The notes below the pieces were generated by a model. That model ran no database searches. It saw nothing but the letters and a program-made list of their open reading frames with translations, and was not told where the DNA came from. From an uncultured Alistipes sp. (GTDB lineage Bacteria > Bacteroidota > Bacteroidia > Bacteroidales > Rikenellaceae), in contig CAAGBI010000044.1 in the NCBI GenBank assembly GCA_900768015.1, positions 1 to 13,741 of the forward strand: a stretch of 13,741 nt of DNA, in the 5' to 3' direction. The translations under genes and the position numbers were made by a program. The first letter of the stretch is position 1; every line of letters starts with the position of its first letter. Positions 1 through 6,371 of this stretch are shown piece by piece.

Positions 1-346
1 GACCGGGCTTCTTACGCTCAACCTCGCGTGAATCACGCATGAGGAAGCCGTTCTTCTTCAATACAGGACGCATCTCTGCATCGATCTGGCAGAGTGCACG
101 AGCGATGCCCATACGAGCCGCCTCAGCCTGACCCTTGATACCACCACCTACGAGGTTGATCATAACGTCGTAGTTCTCCAAAGTGTTAGTAACCATCAAA
201 GGCTGCTTAACCTCATACTGGAGAATGTGCAAGGGGAAGTATACCTCGAGCTCCTTGTGGTTGATTGTAATCTTACCTGTGCCGGGCTTCACGAATACGC
301 GAGCTACAGCTGCCTTACGGCGACCTACGGTGTTTACAACTTCCAT
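1..346 (-). CDS. rpsI: 30S ribosomal protein S9 (uS9), C-terminus cut by window edge
   Basis: Reading the minus strand from an ATG at 346-344 gives MEVVNTVGRRKAAVARV followed by a GTGKITIN segment, the typical N-terminus of bacterial S9. The frame stays open to the window edge, where SREVERKKPG is reached. S9 is usually about 128-130 residues, so about 115 are visible and only the basic C-terminal tail, which in the family reaches the ribosomal P site, is missing. The start lies 5 nt after the rplM stop, so the two genes are translationally close and share the promoter at 883-912. In Bacteroidales this pair is commonly followed by rpsB and tsf, which would lie to the left of the window (family knowledge, not seen). 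Nothing in the visible part looks degraded. Confidence 0.97.
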   Translation of the reverse strand, partial: MEVVNTVGRRKAAVARVFVKPGTGKITINHKELEVYFPLHILQYEVKQPLMVTNTLENYDVMINLVGGGIKGQAEAARMGIARALCQIDAEMRPVLKKNGFLMRDSREVERKKPG

Positions 347-351
347 AATTC

Positions 352-813
352 TTACTTAATCTCGTTTAACTTAATCTCCTTGGGGTTCTGTGCAGCGTGA
401 GGATGCTCTGCGCCAGCATAAACCTTCAAATTCTTCATGATTGCCTCGCCCAAACGAGTCTTAGGCAACATACCGCGTACAGCGTGCTCGATTACGAACT
501 CAGGCTTCTTGTCTGTAGTAAGGAAATCAGCAGGTGTAGCGAAACGCTGACCACCGGGGAAACCAGTGTAGCGAGTGTAGACCTTATCGGTCATCTTTGC
601 GCCTGTGAGCTTCACCTTATCCGCGTTAATTACGATAACATAGTCACCGCAGTTAGTGTGGGGAGTGTAGCTAGGCTTGTTCTTGCCACGGAGGATCTTA
701 GCAACCTGCGAAGCAAGGCGTCCCAAAATCTCGTTCGTAGCGTCAATCACGAACCACTCCTTCTGAGCGTCCTCTGCCTTGATCGAGATAGTCTTGTAAC
801 TTCTTGAATCCAC
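352..813 (-). CDS. rplM: 50S ribosomal protein L13 (uL13)
   Basis: The 153-residue product begins MDSRSYKTISIKAEDAQKEW, continues with the L13 core VIDATNEILGRLASQVAKIL (residues 23-42) and holds the family segments YVIVINADKVKLTG (about 58-71) and AVRGMLPKTRLG (about 111-122). L13 is an early-assembling 23S rRNA-binding protein of the large subunit. The start codon is GTG (complement of 811-813). An in-frame TAA lies five codons upstream and the next in-frame ATG is deep inside the protein, so GTG is effectively forced. The N-terminus matches the extended form usual in Bacteroidetes. It is the first gene of the rplM-rpsI operon, and its leader carries a hairpin that may be regulatory. Confidence 0.98.
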   Translation of the reverse strand: MDSRSYKTISIKAEDAQKEWFVIDATNEILGRLASQVAKILRGKNKPSYTPHTNCGDYVIVINADKVKLTGAKMTDKVYTRYTGFPGGQRFATPADFLTTDKKPEFVIEHAVRGMLPKTRLGEAIMKNLKVYAGAEHPHAAQNPKEIKLNEIK

Positions 814-878
814 TTTGTTAAAAGTTTAGTTAATACTATAAATTATTGTAATCCAACACCCGAAAACCTAATTTCGGG
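814..878 (-). promoter_or_regulatory. rplM-rpsI mRNA leader with 5'-terminal hairpin
   Basis: From the predicted transcription start near 877-879 to the GTG start there is a leader of about 65 nt. Its first 20 nt (878-859) fold into a perfect 7-bp stem CCCGAAA/TTTCGGG around a 6-nt loop. The rest is A/T-rich and unstructured by eye. Autogenous control of L13-S9 operons through leader structures is established in E. coli, and conserved leaders upstream of L13 have been proposed for Bacteroidia; I could not compare this sequence with those models. The hairpin could instead only protect the 5' end. Confidence 0.45.
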
Positions 879-882
879 CCTG

Positions 883-912
883 CAAAGATACTAATTTTTC
901 AATAGATGCAAA
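883..912 (-). promoter_or_regulatory. Promoter of rplM-rpsI
   Basis: On the minus strand TTTG (912-909) is followed after 18 nt by TATCTTTG (890-883). This matches the Bacteroidetes primary sigma-factor consensus TTTG / TAnnTTTG. Predicted transcription starts about 5-7 nt downstream, at the foot of the leader hairpin. Confidence 0.8.
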
Positions 913-1096
913 CTTCGTCTCGCTCTTTTTTTTCAGTGAAAGTGTTATCGCGTTAATATTCTGAGATTTAACATATTTTTCAAGCAACAAATTTATAAAG
1001 ATAGCCGTAATAAAATATGCTGAAATGTTCAAAAAGGTCATCCTCATAACGGAGCATCCCTACCCTACTTATCTATCGTCTAAACAGCACGCGCTC
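913..1096. other. Intergenic spacer upstream of the rplM promoter
   Basis: This A/T-rich stretch lies between the rplM promoter and repeat copy A. I see no RNA gene and no good promoter match on the plus strand. The only coding-like feature is a 45-codon frame from an ATG at 1025 (see findings), which runs into the repeat and ends there. Confidence 0.5.
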
Positions 1097-1223
1097 AATT
1101 TCTTGTCAGAAGGGGTTAGATGTGGCCTCGACATGAAAATAGCCAGGATGGGTAGTACTTGATGTACATCCCATTCTGGCTATTGATTGAGAGGTCGCAG
1201 ATGACCCCTTATCACAAGAAATT
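1097..1223 (+). repeat. Structured hairpin repeat, copy A (127 nt)
   Basis: A complete copy of the family described in the findings. Outer helix: 1097-1106 with 1214-1223, 10 perfect pairs. Internal loop: CAG against ATC. Helix 2: 1110-1129 with 1191-1210, 20 positions all paired except a tandem G-A step, including three wobble pairs that are G-U only on the plus strand. Asymmetric loop: 1130-1138 against TGATTGA at 1184-1190. Helix 3: 1139-1152 with 1170-1183, 14 bp with one G-U. Tip: TA-GTAC-TTGAT-GTAC-AT. Its right end overlaps the stop codon (complement of 1222-1224) of the minus-strand transporter gene. It has no long T-tract, so it is not a classic intrinsic terminator, though transcripts of that gene would read straight into it. 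Confidence 0.9.
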
Positions 1224-2934
1224 ACTTGTCGAGGGCCTGTGAGATGTTGATAATAAAGTCACCCATGCGCTCAATCTCCGACACGGTGTCGAGGTAGTAG
1301 ACGCTCGACTGGTAGTTAGAGCCGTCGGTCTCAATCTTGCGAATCTCCTCCTCGCGGATGTTGTTGCGGAGGTCGTTAATCTCAATCTCGCAGTCGGTAG
1401 CCATGCGCAAGCCGAGGGGCTCGAAGTGCTCTGCACGGAGGTTGTCAATCATAATGCCATAGGCCTTATCCACCGCCACGAGCATAGTCTCAATCTTCGC
1501 CTTCTGCTCATCGCTGAAAATCTTGCCATGGCTATTGCGGCGTGAGAGGATGCGGCTAATGCTCTCGCCAGAGTCACCCAAGCTCTCGAGCTCGCCAATA
1601 ATCTTATACATGCGCTTTGTCTCTGTGCGAGTCTCCTCTGAGATGCTATCCTCGGGGAGGGCGTTCAAGAACTGCGCAATCTCATACTCGATGCGGTCCG
1701 AAATCTCCTCATACTTCACAAGGCGCTGGCGTGCCTCCTCGAACTCCTTATCGCTCTTTGCGTTGATAGCCTTGCGGATGAGCTCTACACCGCGGCGCGA
1801 AATCTCGGCAAAGTGGACAACCTCGTTGCGTGCCTGGCCGATAGCGAGCTCGGCAGTTGAGAGGTGCCCCGCGTCGATAAACTTAAGCTTCACGGTATCC
1901 TCCTCGTCGCTCTTGCGCTCCTTGATCATCTTCGACACAATCTTTACAATCACGGGCACGAACCAGATAAGGATACATGTGTTAAAGACATTGAAGAGCG
2001 TGTGGAGCATCGACACACCATAGAGCGACGCCATCTCCTCGTCGGGAGTCATAGCAACATCTGCCGAGTGTACGATGTCCATGGGGTTAGGCAAGCCCAA
2101 CCATGTGATTGTCAAACCAACAAGTTTGAGGAATGGTGTAAAGAGTGCGAGTGCCCAAATCACACCAAATACATTGAACAGCGTGTGCGCCATAGCTGCG
2201 CGACGCGCGTTGGCGTTACCCACCGCAGCAGCGATATTAGCAGTAATCGTAGTACCGATATTCTCGCCAAGCACCATCGCAGCACCCATCTCGAAGGGTA
2301 TCCAGCCCATGTTTACCATGATAAGCGTGAGTGCCATGGTTGCTGAAGATGACTGCAACACGAGGGTCAACACCGTACCGAGCACCAAGAAGATAAGCAC
2401 CGAGCCAAAGCCATAGCTTGTCCAGCCCTGGATAAACTGAAGCACCTCGGGCGTCTCGCGCAAGTCGGGCACAGCACCCTTCATCAACGAGAGACCGAGG
2501 AAGAGGAGCGAGAAGCCGATGATAAGTTCGCTGATGTGGCGACGCTTGTCACTCTTCGAGAGGCTGAACAAGAAGCCAAGAGCCATGAGGGGCACTGCAA
2601 AGAGCGATATATCGGCCTTAAAGCCCAAGAGCGACACCATCCATGCCGTAACAGTAGTACCGATGTTAGCACCCATAATCACACCCACAGCCTGTGAGAG
2701 TGTCAAGAGGCCTGCATTAACGAAGCCTACGGTCATCACCGTAGTAGCCGAAGAGGACTGAATAACCGAGGTTATACCAAGGCCCGTCATCACACCCTTG
2801 AAAGGATTTGAGGTCATTGCCGTAAGGAAGCCGCGCATCTTGCTACCTGCTGCCTTCTGCAGACCACCGCTCATAAGGTTCATTCCGTAGAGGAACATAC
2901 CCAGAGCGCCAAGAATTGTTAAAATACTCATCAT
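1222..2934 (-). CDS. Na/Pi cotransporter family protein with PhoU-like C-terminal domain
   Basis: A 570-residue inner-membrane protein of the NptA/YjbB-like family, predicted to carry phosphate with sodium. The membrane half shows the internal duplication typical of the family: QSSSATT (59-65) with GANIGTT (88-94), then QSSSATM (194-200) with GENIGTT (223-229). HTLFN also occurs twice (250-254, 311-315). Hydrophobic segments run to about residue 335. A charged linker leads to an all-helical PhoU-like domain (about 355-570) with the paired motifs ESLGDSGESISR (450-461) and EIERMGDF (553-560). The protein starts with two consecutive ATGs (2934 and 2931); either could be used. It has its own promoter at 2971-3002 and appears monocistronic. 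The stop codon is shared with the end of repeat copy A. Family assignment is firm; substrate and direction of transport are inferred. Confidence 0.93.
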   Translation of the reverse strand: MMSILTILGALGMFLYGMNLMSGGLQKAAGSKMRGFLTAMTSNPFKGVMTGLGITSVIQSSSATTVMTVGFVNAGLLTLSQAVGVIMGANIGTTVTAWMVSLLGFKADISLFAVPLMALGFLFSLSKSDKRRHISELIIGFSLLFLGLSLMKGAVPDLRETPEVLQFIQGWTSYGFGSVLIFLVLGTVLTLVLQSSSATMALTLIMVNMGWIPFEMGAAMVLGENIGTTITANIAAAVGNANARRAAMAHTLFNVFGVIWALALFTPFLKLVGLTITWLGLPNPMDIVHSADVAMTPDEEMASLYGVSMLHTLFNVFNTCILIWFVPVIVKIVSKMIKERKSDEEDTVKLKFIDAGHLSTAELAIGQARNEVVHFAEISRRGVELIRKAINAKSDKEFEEARQRLVKYEEISDRIEYEIAQFLNALPEDSISEETRTETKRMYKIIGELESLGDSGESISRILSRRNSHGKIFSDEQKAKIETMLVAVDKAYGIMIDNLRAEHFEPLGLRMATDCEIEINDLRNNIREEEIRKIETDGSNYQSSVYYLDTVSEIERMGDFIINISQALDK

Positions 2935-2970
2935 ATAGTATAAAAATTAGTTAATTCACATTTTCGACCA

Positions 2971-3002
2971 CAAATGTAACAATCATGAAAATAGCATGCA
3001 AT
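2971..3002 (-). promoter_or_regulatory. Promoter of the Na/Pi cotransporter gene
   Basis: On the minus strand a TTG at 3001-2999 (ATTG in place of TTTG) is followed after 20 nt by TACATTTG (2978-2971), a full match to TAnnTTTG. A short leader of about 30 nt would result. Confidence 0.6.
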
Positions 3003-3057
3003 AGATGAAACAAAATGTAACAAAAGTTTAACATCATTGAAAAGGGTTTGTTACGAA

Positions 3058-3096
3058 ACAAAAAAATAGGTCGCCCCGCAGCGGAGCCGACCTATT
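3058..3096 (-). terminator. Intrinsic terminator of the Bax-inhibitor-1 family gene
   Basis: On the minus strand AATAGGTCG (3096-3088) pairs with CGACCTATT (3073-3065). The stem is extended by CTCC/GGGG around a GCTGC loop and is followed by a run of seven T. It lies about 20 nt after the stop codon at 3117-3119. Confidence 0.88.
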
Positions 3097-3116
3097 ATAT
3101 ATATGGTATAACCACC

Positions 3117-3833
3117 CTACGACCTTCTGTCGCCAAAGATGCGTAACAAGAACAAGAAGAGGTTGATAAAATCGAGGTAGAGCGTAAGGGCACCCATAAG
3201 CGCGAGCTTCTGACCCATCTCACCCGCCTCGCCGTGCTGCAAATATATCTGCTTAAGTTTATTGGTATCAAAAGCCGTGAGACCCACAAAGACTATAACA
3301 CCCACATAGGTAATCACCCAATACATGGTCTCCGAGCCGAGGAACATGTTTACAAGCGTAGCGATGATAAGGCCCACGAGCAACATCATAAAGATGCTAC
3401 CGAACTTCGACATATCCATGCGTGTTACATAGCCAACAAGGCTTGTCACGAGGAACATGCCCGCAGTAACGGCAAAGGTGATAGCGATAGACATAGGCTC
3501 ATAGAGCAAGAATATCATCGACATCGTAACACCGTTAAGCACCGAGTAGAGGATAAAGAGCAGCGTAGCTTTGGTCATCGACATCGCAAAGAGGCGCGCC
3601 GAGAGCCACATTACAACGCCCAACTCTGCGATGATTGCCACCCACATAGGCGCCATGGTGATTGTGCCATCGGCCTTAATAAAGAGCTTCTCAAAGAGTC
3701 CCGACTGAGGGAGGAAGTAGGCTGTTAGCGCAGTTACGGCCAATGCCGCAGCCATCTGCAGGTAGGTACTCTTAAATAGTGCAGAGACCACCGACTGGTC
3801 AATCACTCTGGTTGTTGTTGAATAGTTTTCCAT
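3117..3833 (-). CDS. Bax inhibitor-1 (BI-1/YccA) family membrane protein
   Basis: I place the start at the ATG complement of 3831-3833, giving MENYSTTTRVIDQ and 238 residues. The frame extends 17 codons upstream, but those residues are basic, unlike the family, and overlap the terminator-like hairpin at 3872-3903. About seven hydrophobic segments are visible (roughly 25-41, 63-80, 88-110, 115-136, 145-165, 170-187, 208-232). The BI-1 signature segments GLTAFDTNKLKQI (184-196) and LYLDFINLFLFLLRIFG (218-234) are present. They carry Asp189 and Asp221, probably the pair that forms the pH-sensing calcium-leak gate in the structurally studied bacterial homologue YetJ. Bacterial members are inner-membrane proteins, some linked to calcium leak and FtsH-mediated quality control; the role here is inferred. 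No clear promoter lies between it and the upstream tRNA. Confidence 0.93.
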   Translation of the reverse strand: MENYSTTTRVIDQSVVSALFKSTYLQMAAALAVTALTAYFLPQSGLFEKLFIKADGTITMAPMWVAIIAELGVVMWLSARLFAMSMTKATLLFILYSVLNGVTMSMIFLLYEPMSIAITFAVTAGMFLVTSLVGYVTRMDMSKFGSIFMMLLVGLIIATLVNMFLGSETMYWVITYVGVIVFVGLTAFDTNKLKQIYLQHGEAGEMGQKLALMGALTLYLDFINLFLFLLRIFGDRRS

Positions 3834-3871
3834 AGTATTTCGTTTTTTGTTATTATAACGCCTCGGGCTTA

Positions 3872-3903
3872 TAAAAAGTATCACTACCCGCAGGATAGTG
3901 ATA
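3872..3903 (-). terminator. Probable terminator of tRNA-Arg
   Basis: On the minus strand TATCACTA (3903-3896) pairs perfectly with TAGTGATA (3886-3879). The stem is extended by TCC/GGG around TGC, then followed by CTTTTTAT. It lies 25 nt after the tRNA CCA end. Because the downstream membrane-protein gene has no obvious promoter of its own, some read-through is possible. Confidence 0.65.
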
Positions 3904-3927
3904 CATTTTCAAGCGCTCAAATATCTT

Positions 3928-4002
3928 TGGTAGCCCCTCCGAGACTCGAACTCGGATCTAAGGTTTAGGAAACCTTCGTTCTATCCCTTGAACTAAAGGG
4001 CC
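3928..4002 (-). tRNA. tRNA-Arg (anticodon CCT, reads AGG)
   Basis: The minus strand folds as a full cloverleaf. The acceptor GGCCCTT (4002-3996) pairs with AGGGGCT (3938-3932) through G-U and U-G wobbles. The D stem is GTTC/GAAC. The anticodon stem AAGGT/ACCTT carries loop TTCCTAA, with CCT at positions 34-36. The T arm is CCGAG-TTCGAGT-CTCGG. The discriminator is A and CCA is encoded (3930-3928). The length is 72 nt plus CCA. It has its own promoter immediately upstream. Confidence 0.95.
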
Positions 4003-4012
4003 AAACATCATG

Positions 4013-4043
4013 CAAATATACAAATAGTTTTGAAATATTCAAA
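4013..4043 (-). promoter_or_regulatory. Promoter of tRNA-Arg
   Basis: On the minus strand TTTG (4043-4040), a 19-nt spacer and TATATTTG (4020-4013) match the Bacteroidetes consensus exactly. Transcription would begin a few bases before the mature tRNA 5' end at 4002. Confidence 0.85.
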
Positions 4044-4229
4044 GAGCTCGCTCAAAATAATCATCTTCAAACATGCGAAATATGGGTGCAAAATAGGTCA
4101 ATTTTACTTGTAGAATAATTTTTTACCGAAAAATTCACGCAACACAAACACGCAAATATTTAACTGTCAACACTATATAAATAATATATTCTAAAAATTA
4201 TTTTTCATTGATAAGAAAATCGGTTGAAT
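4044..4229. other. A/T-rich spacer between divergent transcription units
   Basis: Non-coding DNA between the promoter of the minus-strand tRNA and the promoter of the plus-strand acyl-CoA synthetase gene. It is very A/T-rich. I see no open frame, hairpin or repeat worth naming. Confidence 0.6.
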
Positions 4230-4261
4230 TTTGCAGAGGTGACAAAATTTTATTATATTTG
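4230..4261 (+). promoter_or_regulatory. Promoter of the acyl-CoA synthetase-like gene
   Basis: TTTG (4230-4233), a 20-nt spacer and TATATTTG (4254-4261) match the Bacteroidetes consensus. The resulting leader of about 36 nt is A-rich with no Shine-Dalgarno match, as usual in this phylum. Confidence 0.82.
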
Positions 4262-4303
4262 TAGTCGCAAATAAAAAAGAGTATAATTCCAAAACATTAA
4301 AAT

Positions 4304-6004
4304 ATGCTGGAACAGAATCTTATTAAGCTCTACGAGCAGAGCTTCCGCGACAACCGCGAGATGTCCGCTTTGACCGACTACTTCAAGGGCGAGTCATTCT
4401 CATACTACGAGATTGCCAAGGAGGTAGCAAAGTTGCACCTTATGTTTAAGGAGGCTGGCATCGAGAGGGGTGACAAAATTGCACTTATCGGCCGTAACAA
4501 CACACGCTGGTGCATAAGCTATATCGCAACAATCACCTATGGCGCAGTTATCGTGCCTATTCTTCAGGACTTTAACCCAAACGATGTAATCAACATCATC
4601 AACCACTCGGAGAGTAAGTTGCTCTTCTTGGGCGACAACTTCTGGGATGACATCGAGGGCGACCAGATACCCGCTATCGACGCGGTATTCTCACTCACCG
4701 ACTACCATGTAATCTACGAGAAGGAGGGCGACAAGCTCACCAACTACATGAAGAACATCTTGCAGAACTACCGCGAGGCATACCCCCGTGGCTTCAGCAT
4801 AGATGATATCAAGTATGCCGACATTCCTAACGACGAGGTATGCTTGCTCAATTACACATCGGGTACTACGGGCTCATCAAAGGGCGTTATGCTCACCGTT
4901 AACAACCTTACGGGTAATGTCATCTTTGCCAAAAACATGGTTAACCCCGACAATGGCGACCACTTCTTCCGTAAGGGTGCGCGCACATTGTCTTTCTTGC
5001 CATTGGCACACGCCTACGGTTGTACATTCGACTTCCTCTCGCCTTTGGCTTGTGGCGGTCACATCACATTGCTCGGTCGTATCCCCTCGCCCAAGATTCT
5101 CGTCGAGGCGATGAAGACAACACGCCCCACAGTGGTCTGCTCTGTGCCCCTCATCCTTGAGAAGGTATATCGCAAGAGCATCCTCCCAATGTTGGAGAAG
5201 GGTCCAATGAGCATCGCTATGCGTATTCCATTGCTCAACACAGCAATCTACTCTACCATCAAGTCGCGCCTTATGGAGCAGTTTGGTGGTTGCGTGGAGA
5301 TCTTTATCGTGGGTGGCGCGGCTCTCAACCAGGAGACCGAGGACTTCTTGCGTAAGATTAAGTTCCCCATCACCGTGGGCTACGGCATGACAGAGTGCGC
5401 ACCTCTCATCAGCTTCGAGTTGCCACAATACTTCAAGTTGGGCTCATGTGGCCGCATCCTCGATGGCCTCCTTGAGGCACGCATCGAGTCACGCGATCCC
5501 CAGAACATCCCCGGCGAGCTCCTCGTGCGTGGCGAGCATATCATGAAGGGCTACTTCAAAAACGATAGCGCCACACAGGCTGTATTGACTGAGGATGGTT
5601 GGTTGCACACAGGCGATATGTGTACTATGGACAGCGACAGAACAATCTATATCCGCGGTCGTTGCAAGACCATGATCCTCTCTGGCTCGGGTCAGAACAT
5701 CTACCCCGAGGAGATTGAGGAGCGCCTCAACAACTTGTATATGGTTGCCGAGTCGTTGGTTATCGAGAACAATGGTCGCCTCACAGCCTTGGTTGTTCCC
5801 GACTACGAGTTGGCAAATGCCGAGGGCGTAAACCTTGATAACTTACAGGAGATTATGGATGAGAACCTCAAGCAGCTCAACACCATGGTTGCTTCGTACG
5901 AGAAGGTTGCCAACATCGTCATCCACCGCGAGGAGTTCGTTAAGACTCCAAAGCGCAGCATCAAGCGTTATCTCTATAGCGCCGAGCGCCTCAACCTCAA
6001 CTAA
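4304..6004 (+). CDS. AMP-binding long-chain fatty acid-CoA ligase-like protein
   Basis: A 566-residue ANL-superfamily adenylating enzyme. Such enzymes activate a carboxylic acid with ATP to an acyl-adenylate and usually pass it to coenzyme A. Motifs in order: the phosphate-binding loop YTSGTTGSSKG (184-194), YGMTE (360-364) of the adenylate site, GELLVRGEHIMKGYF (404-418), HTGD (435-438) with the ribose-binding Asp, the hinge region IYIRGRCKTMI (448-458), GQNIYPEEIEERL (463-475), and a C-terminal TPKRSIKRYLY (548-558) carrying the likely catalytic lysine. Overall it resembles the FadD/FAA1-like long-chain acyl-CoA synthetases of Bacteroidetes, which are a little shorter than the eukaryotic forms. 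The gene stands alone between its own promoter and terminator. The exact acyl substrate cannot be read from the sequence. Confidence 0.92.
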   Translation: MLEQNLIKLYEQSFRDNREMSALTDYFKGESFSYYEIAKEVAKLHLMFKEAGIERGDKIALIGRNNTRWCISYIATITYGAVIVPILQDFNPNDVINIINHSESKLLFLGDNFWDDIEGDQIPAIDAVFSLTDYHVIYEKEGDKLTNYMKNILQNYREAYPRGFSIDDIKYADIPNDEVCLLNYTSGTTGSSKGVMLTVNNLTGNVIFAKNMVNPDNGDHFFRKGARTLSFLPLAHAYGCTFDFLSPLACGGHITLLGRIPSPKILVEAMKTTRPTVVCSVPLILEKVYRKSILPMLEKGPMSIAMRIPLLNTAIYSTIKSRLMEQFGGCVEIFIVGGAALNQETEDFLRKIKFPITVGYGMTECAPLISFELPQYFKLGSCGRILDGLLEARIESRDPQNIPGELLVRGEHIMKGYFKNDSATQAVLTEDGWLHTGDMCTMDSDRTIYIRGRCKTMILSGSGQNIYPEEIEERLNNLYMVAESLVIENNGRLTALVVPDYELANAEGVNLDNLQEIMDENLKQLNTMVASYEKVANIVIHREEFVKTPKRSIKRYLYSAERLNLN

Positions 6005-6038
6005 TATAAGGTTATCGGTGTAAGATAATCGGATATGA

Positions 6039-6069
6039 CAACACCCACCGCGATGGTGGGTGTTGTTTT
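6039..6069 (+). terminator. Intrinsic terminator of the acyl-CoA synthetase-like gene
   Basis: CAACACCCACC (6039-6049) pairs perfectly over 11 bp with GGTGGGTGTTG (6055-6065) around a GCGAT loop, followed by TTTT. Confidence 0.88.
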
Positions 6070-6113
6070 AGGTGTTGATAATTTAATATGTGTGCTCATA
6101 ATTCCACGGCACT

Positions 6114-6240
6114 AATTTGTTGTCAGAAGGGGTTAGATGTGGCCTCGACATGAAAATAGCCCGGATGGGACATACTAAGTGTATTTCCCATTCGGGCCAT
6201 TGATTGAGAGGTCGCAGATGACCCCTTATCACAATAAATT
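6114..6240 (+). repeat. Structured hairpin repeat, copy B (127 nt)
   Basis: A complete copy with the same length and architecture as copy A. Outer helix: 6114-6123 with 6231-6240, where one pair is G-U on the plus strand. Helix 2: 6127-6146 with 6208-6227, identical to copy A. The asymmetric loop again has TGATTGA (6201-6207) on its right. Helix 3: 6156-6169 with 6187-6200. Compared with copy A, one A-T pair of helix 3 is replaced by C-G on both sides, and the tip helix changes from GTAC/GTAC to ATAC/GTAT. One helix-3 position (A against C) is a mismatch on the plus strand. It sits 44 nt after the terminator at 6039-6069 and one base before copy C. Confidence 0.9.
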
Positions 6241-6241
6241 A

Positions 6242-6371
6242 AATTTGTTGTCAAAAGTCGTGAGATGTGGTGCATCACAAAAGAGACCTCCCAAGGATAG
6301 TACAAATAGTACAGCCTTGGGAGGTCTGCTTTTAGGGATGTGCCGCAGATTGCGGCTTATCACAACAAATT
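6242..6371 (+). repeat. Structured hairpin repeat, copy C (130 nt, divergent)
   Basis: Same architecture but mostly different arm sequences. Outer helix: 6242-6251 with 6362-6371, perfect. Helix 2: 6255-6276 with 6337-6358, 22 positions fully paired apart from the same tandem G-A step, with six wobble pairs all G-U on the plus strand. Helix 3: 6284-6296 with 6315-6327, 13 perfect pairs with a sequence unrelated to copies A and B. Tip: GTAC-AAATA-GTAC. The right end overlaps the TAA stop (complement of 6370-6372) of the minus-strand der gene. It lies in tandem with copy B in the same orientation. Confidence 0.88.

Noticed and set aside
995..1008. 13-base match TAAAGATAGCCGT shared with about 12072-12084
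   Set aside because: One exact match of this length is expected by chance in a window this size, and the flanks do not align.
1097..1223. Copy A as an ordinary intrinsic terminator
   Set aside because: Neither strand has the compact G/C stem plus T-run of the true terminators in this window (3058-3096, 6039-6069, 12015-12046, 13536-13567), and the structure is too long and has conserved internal loops.
3834..3884. 17-residue N-terminal extension of the BI-1 family protein
   Set aside because: The extension is basic and unlike the family, and it overlaps the hairpin/T-run that appears to terminate the tRNA transcript.
6114..6371. CRISPR array or integron attC cluster
   Set aside because: The units are 127-130 nt self-complementary rods without spacers of constant length, no cas genes or integrase are present, and the attC R/L box layout is not seen.
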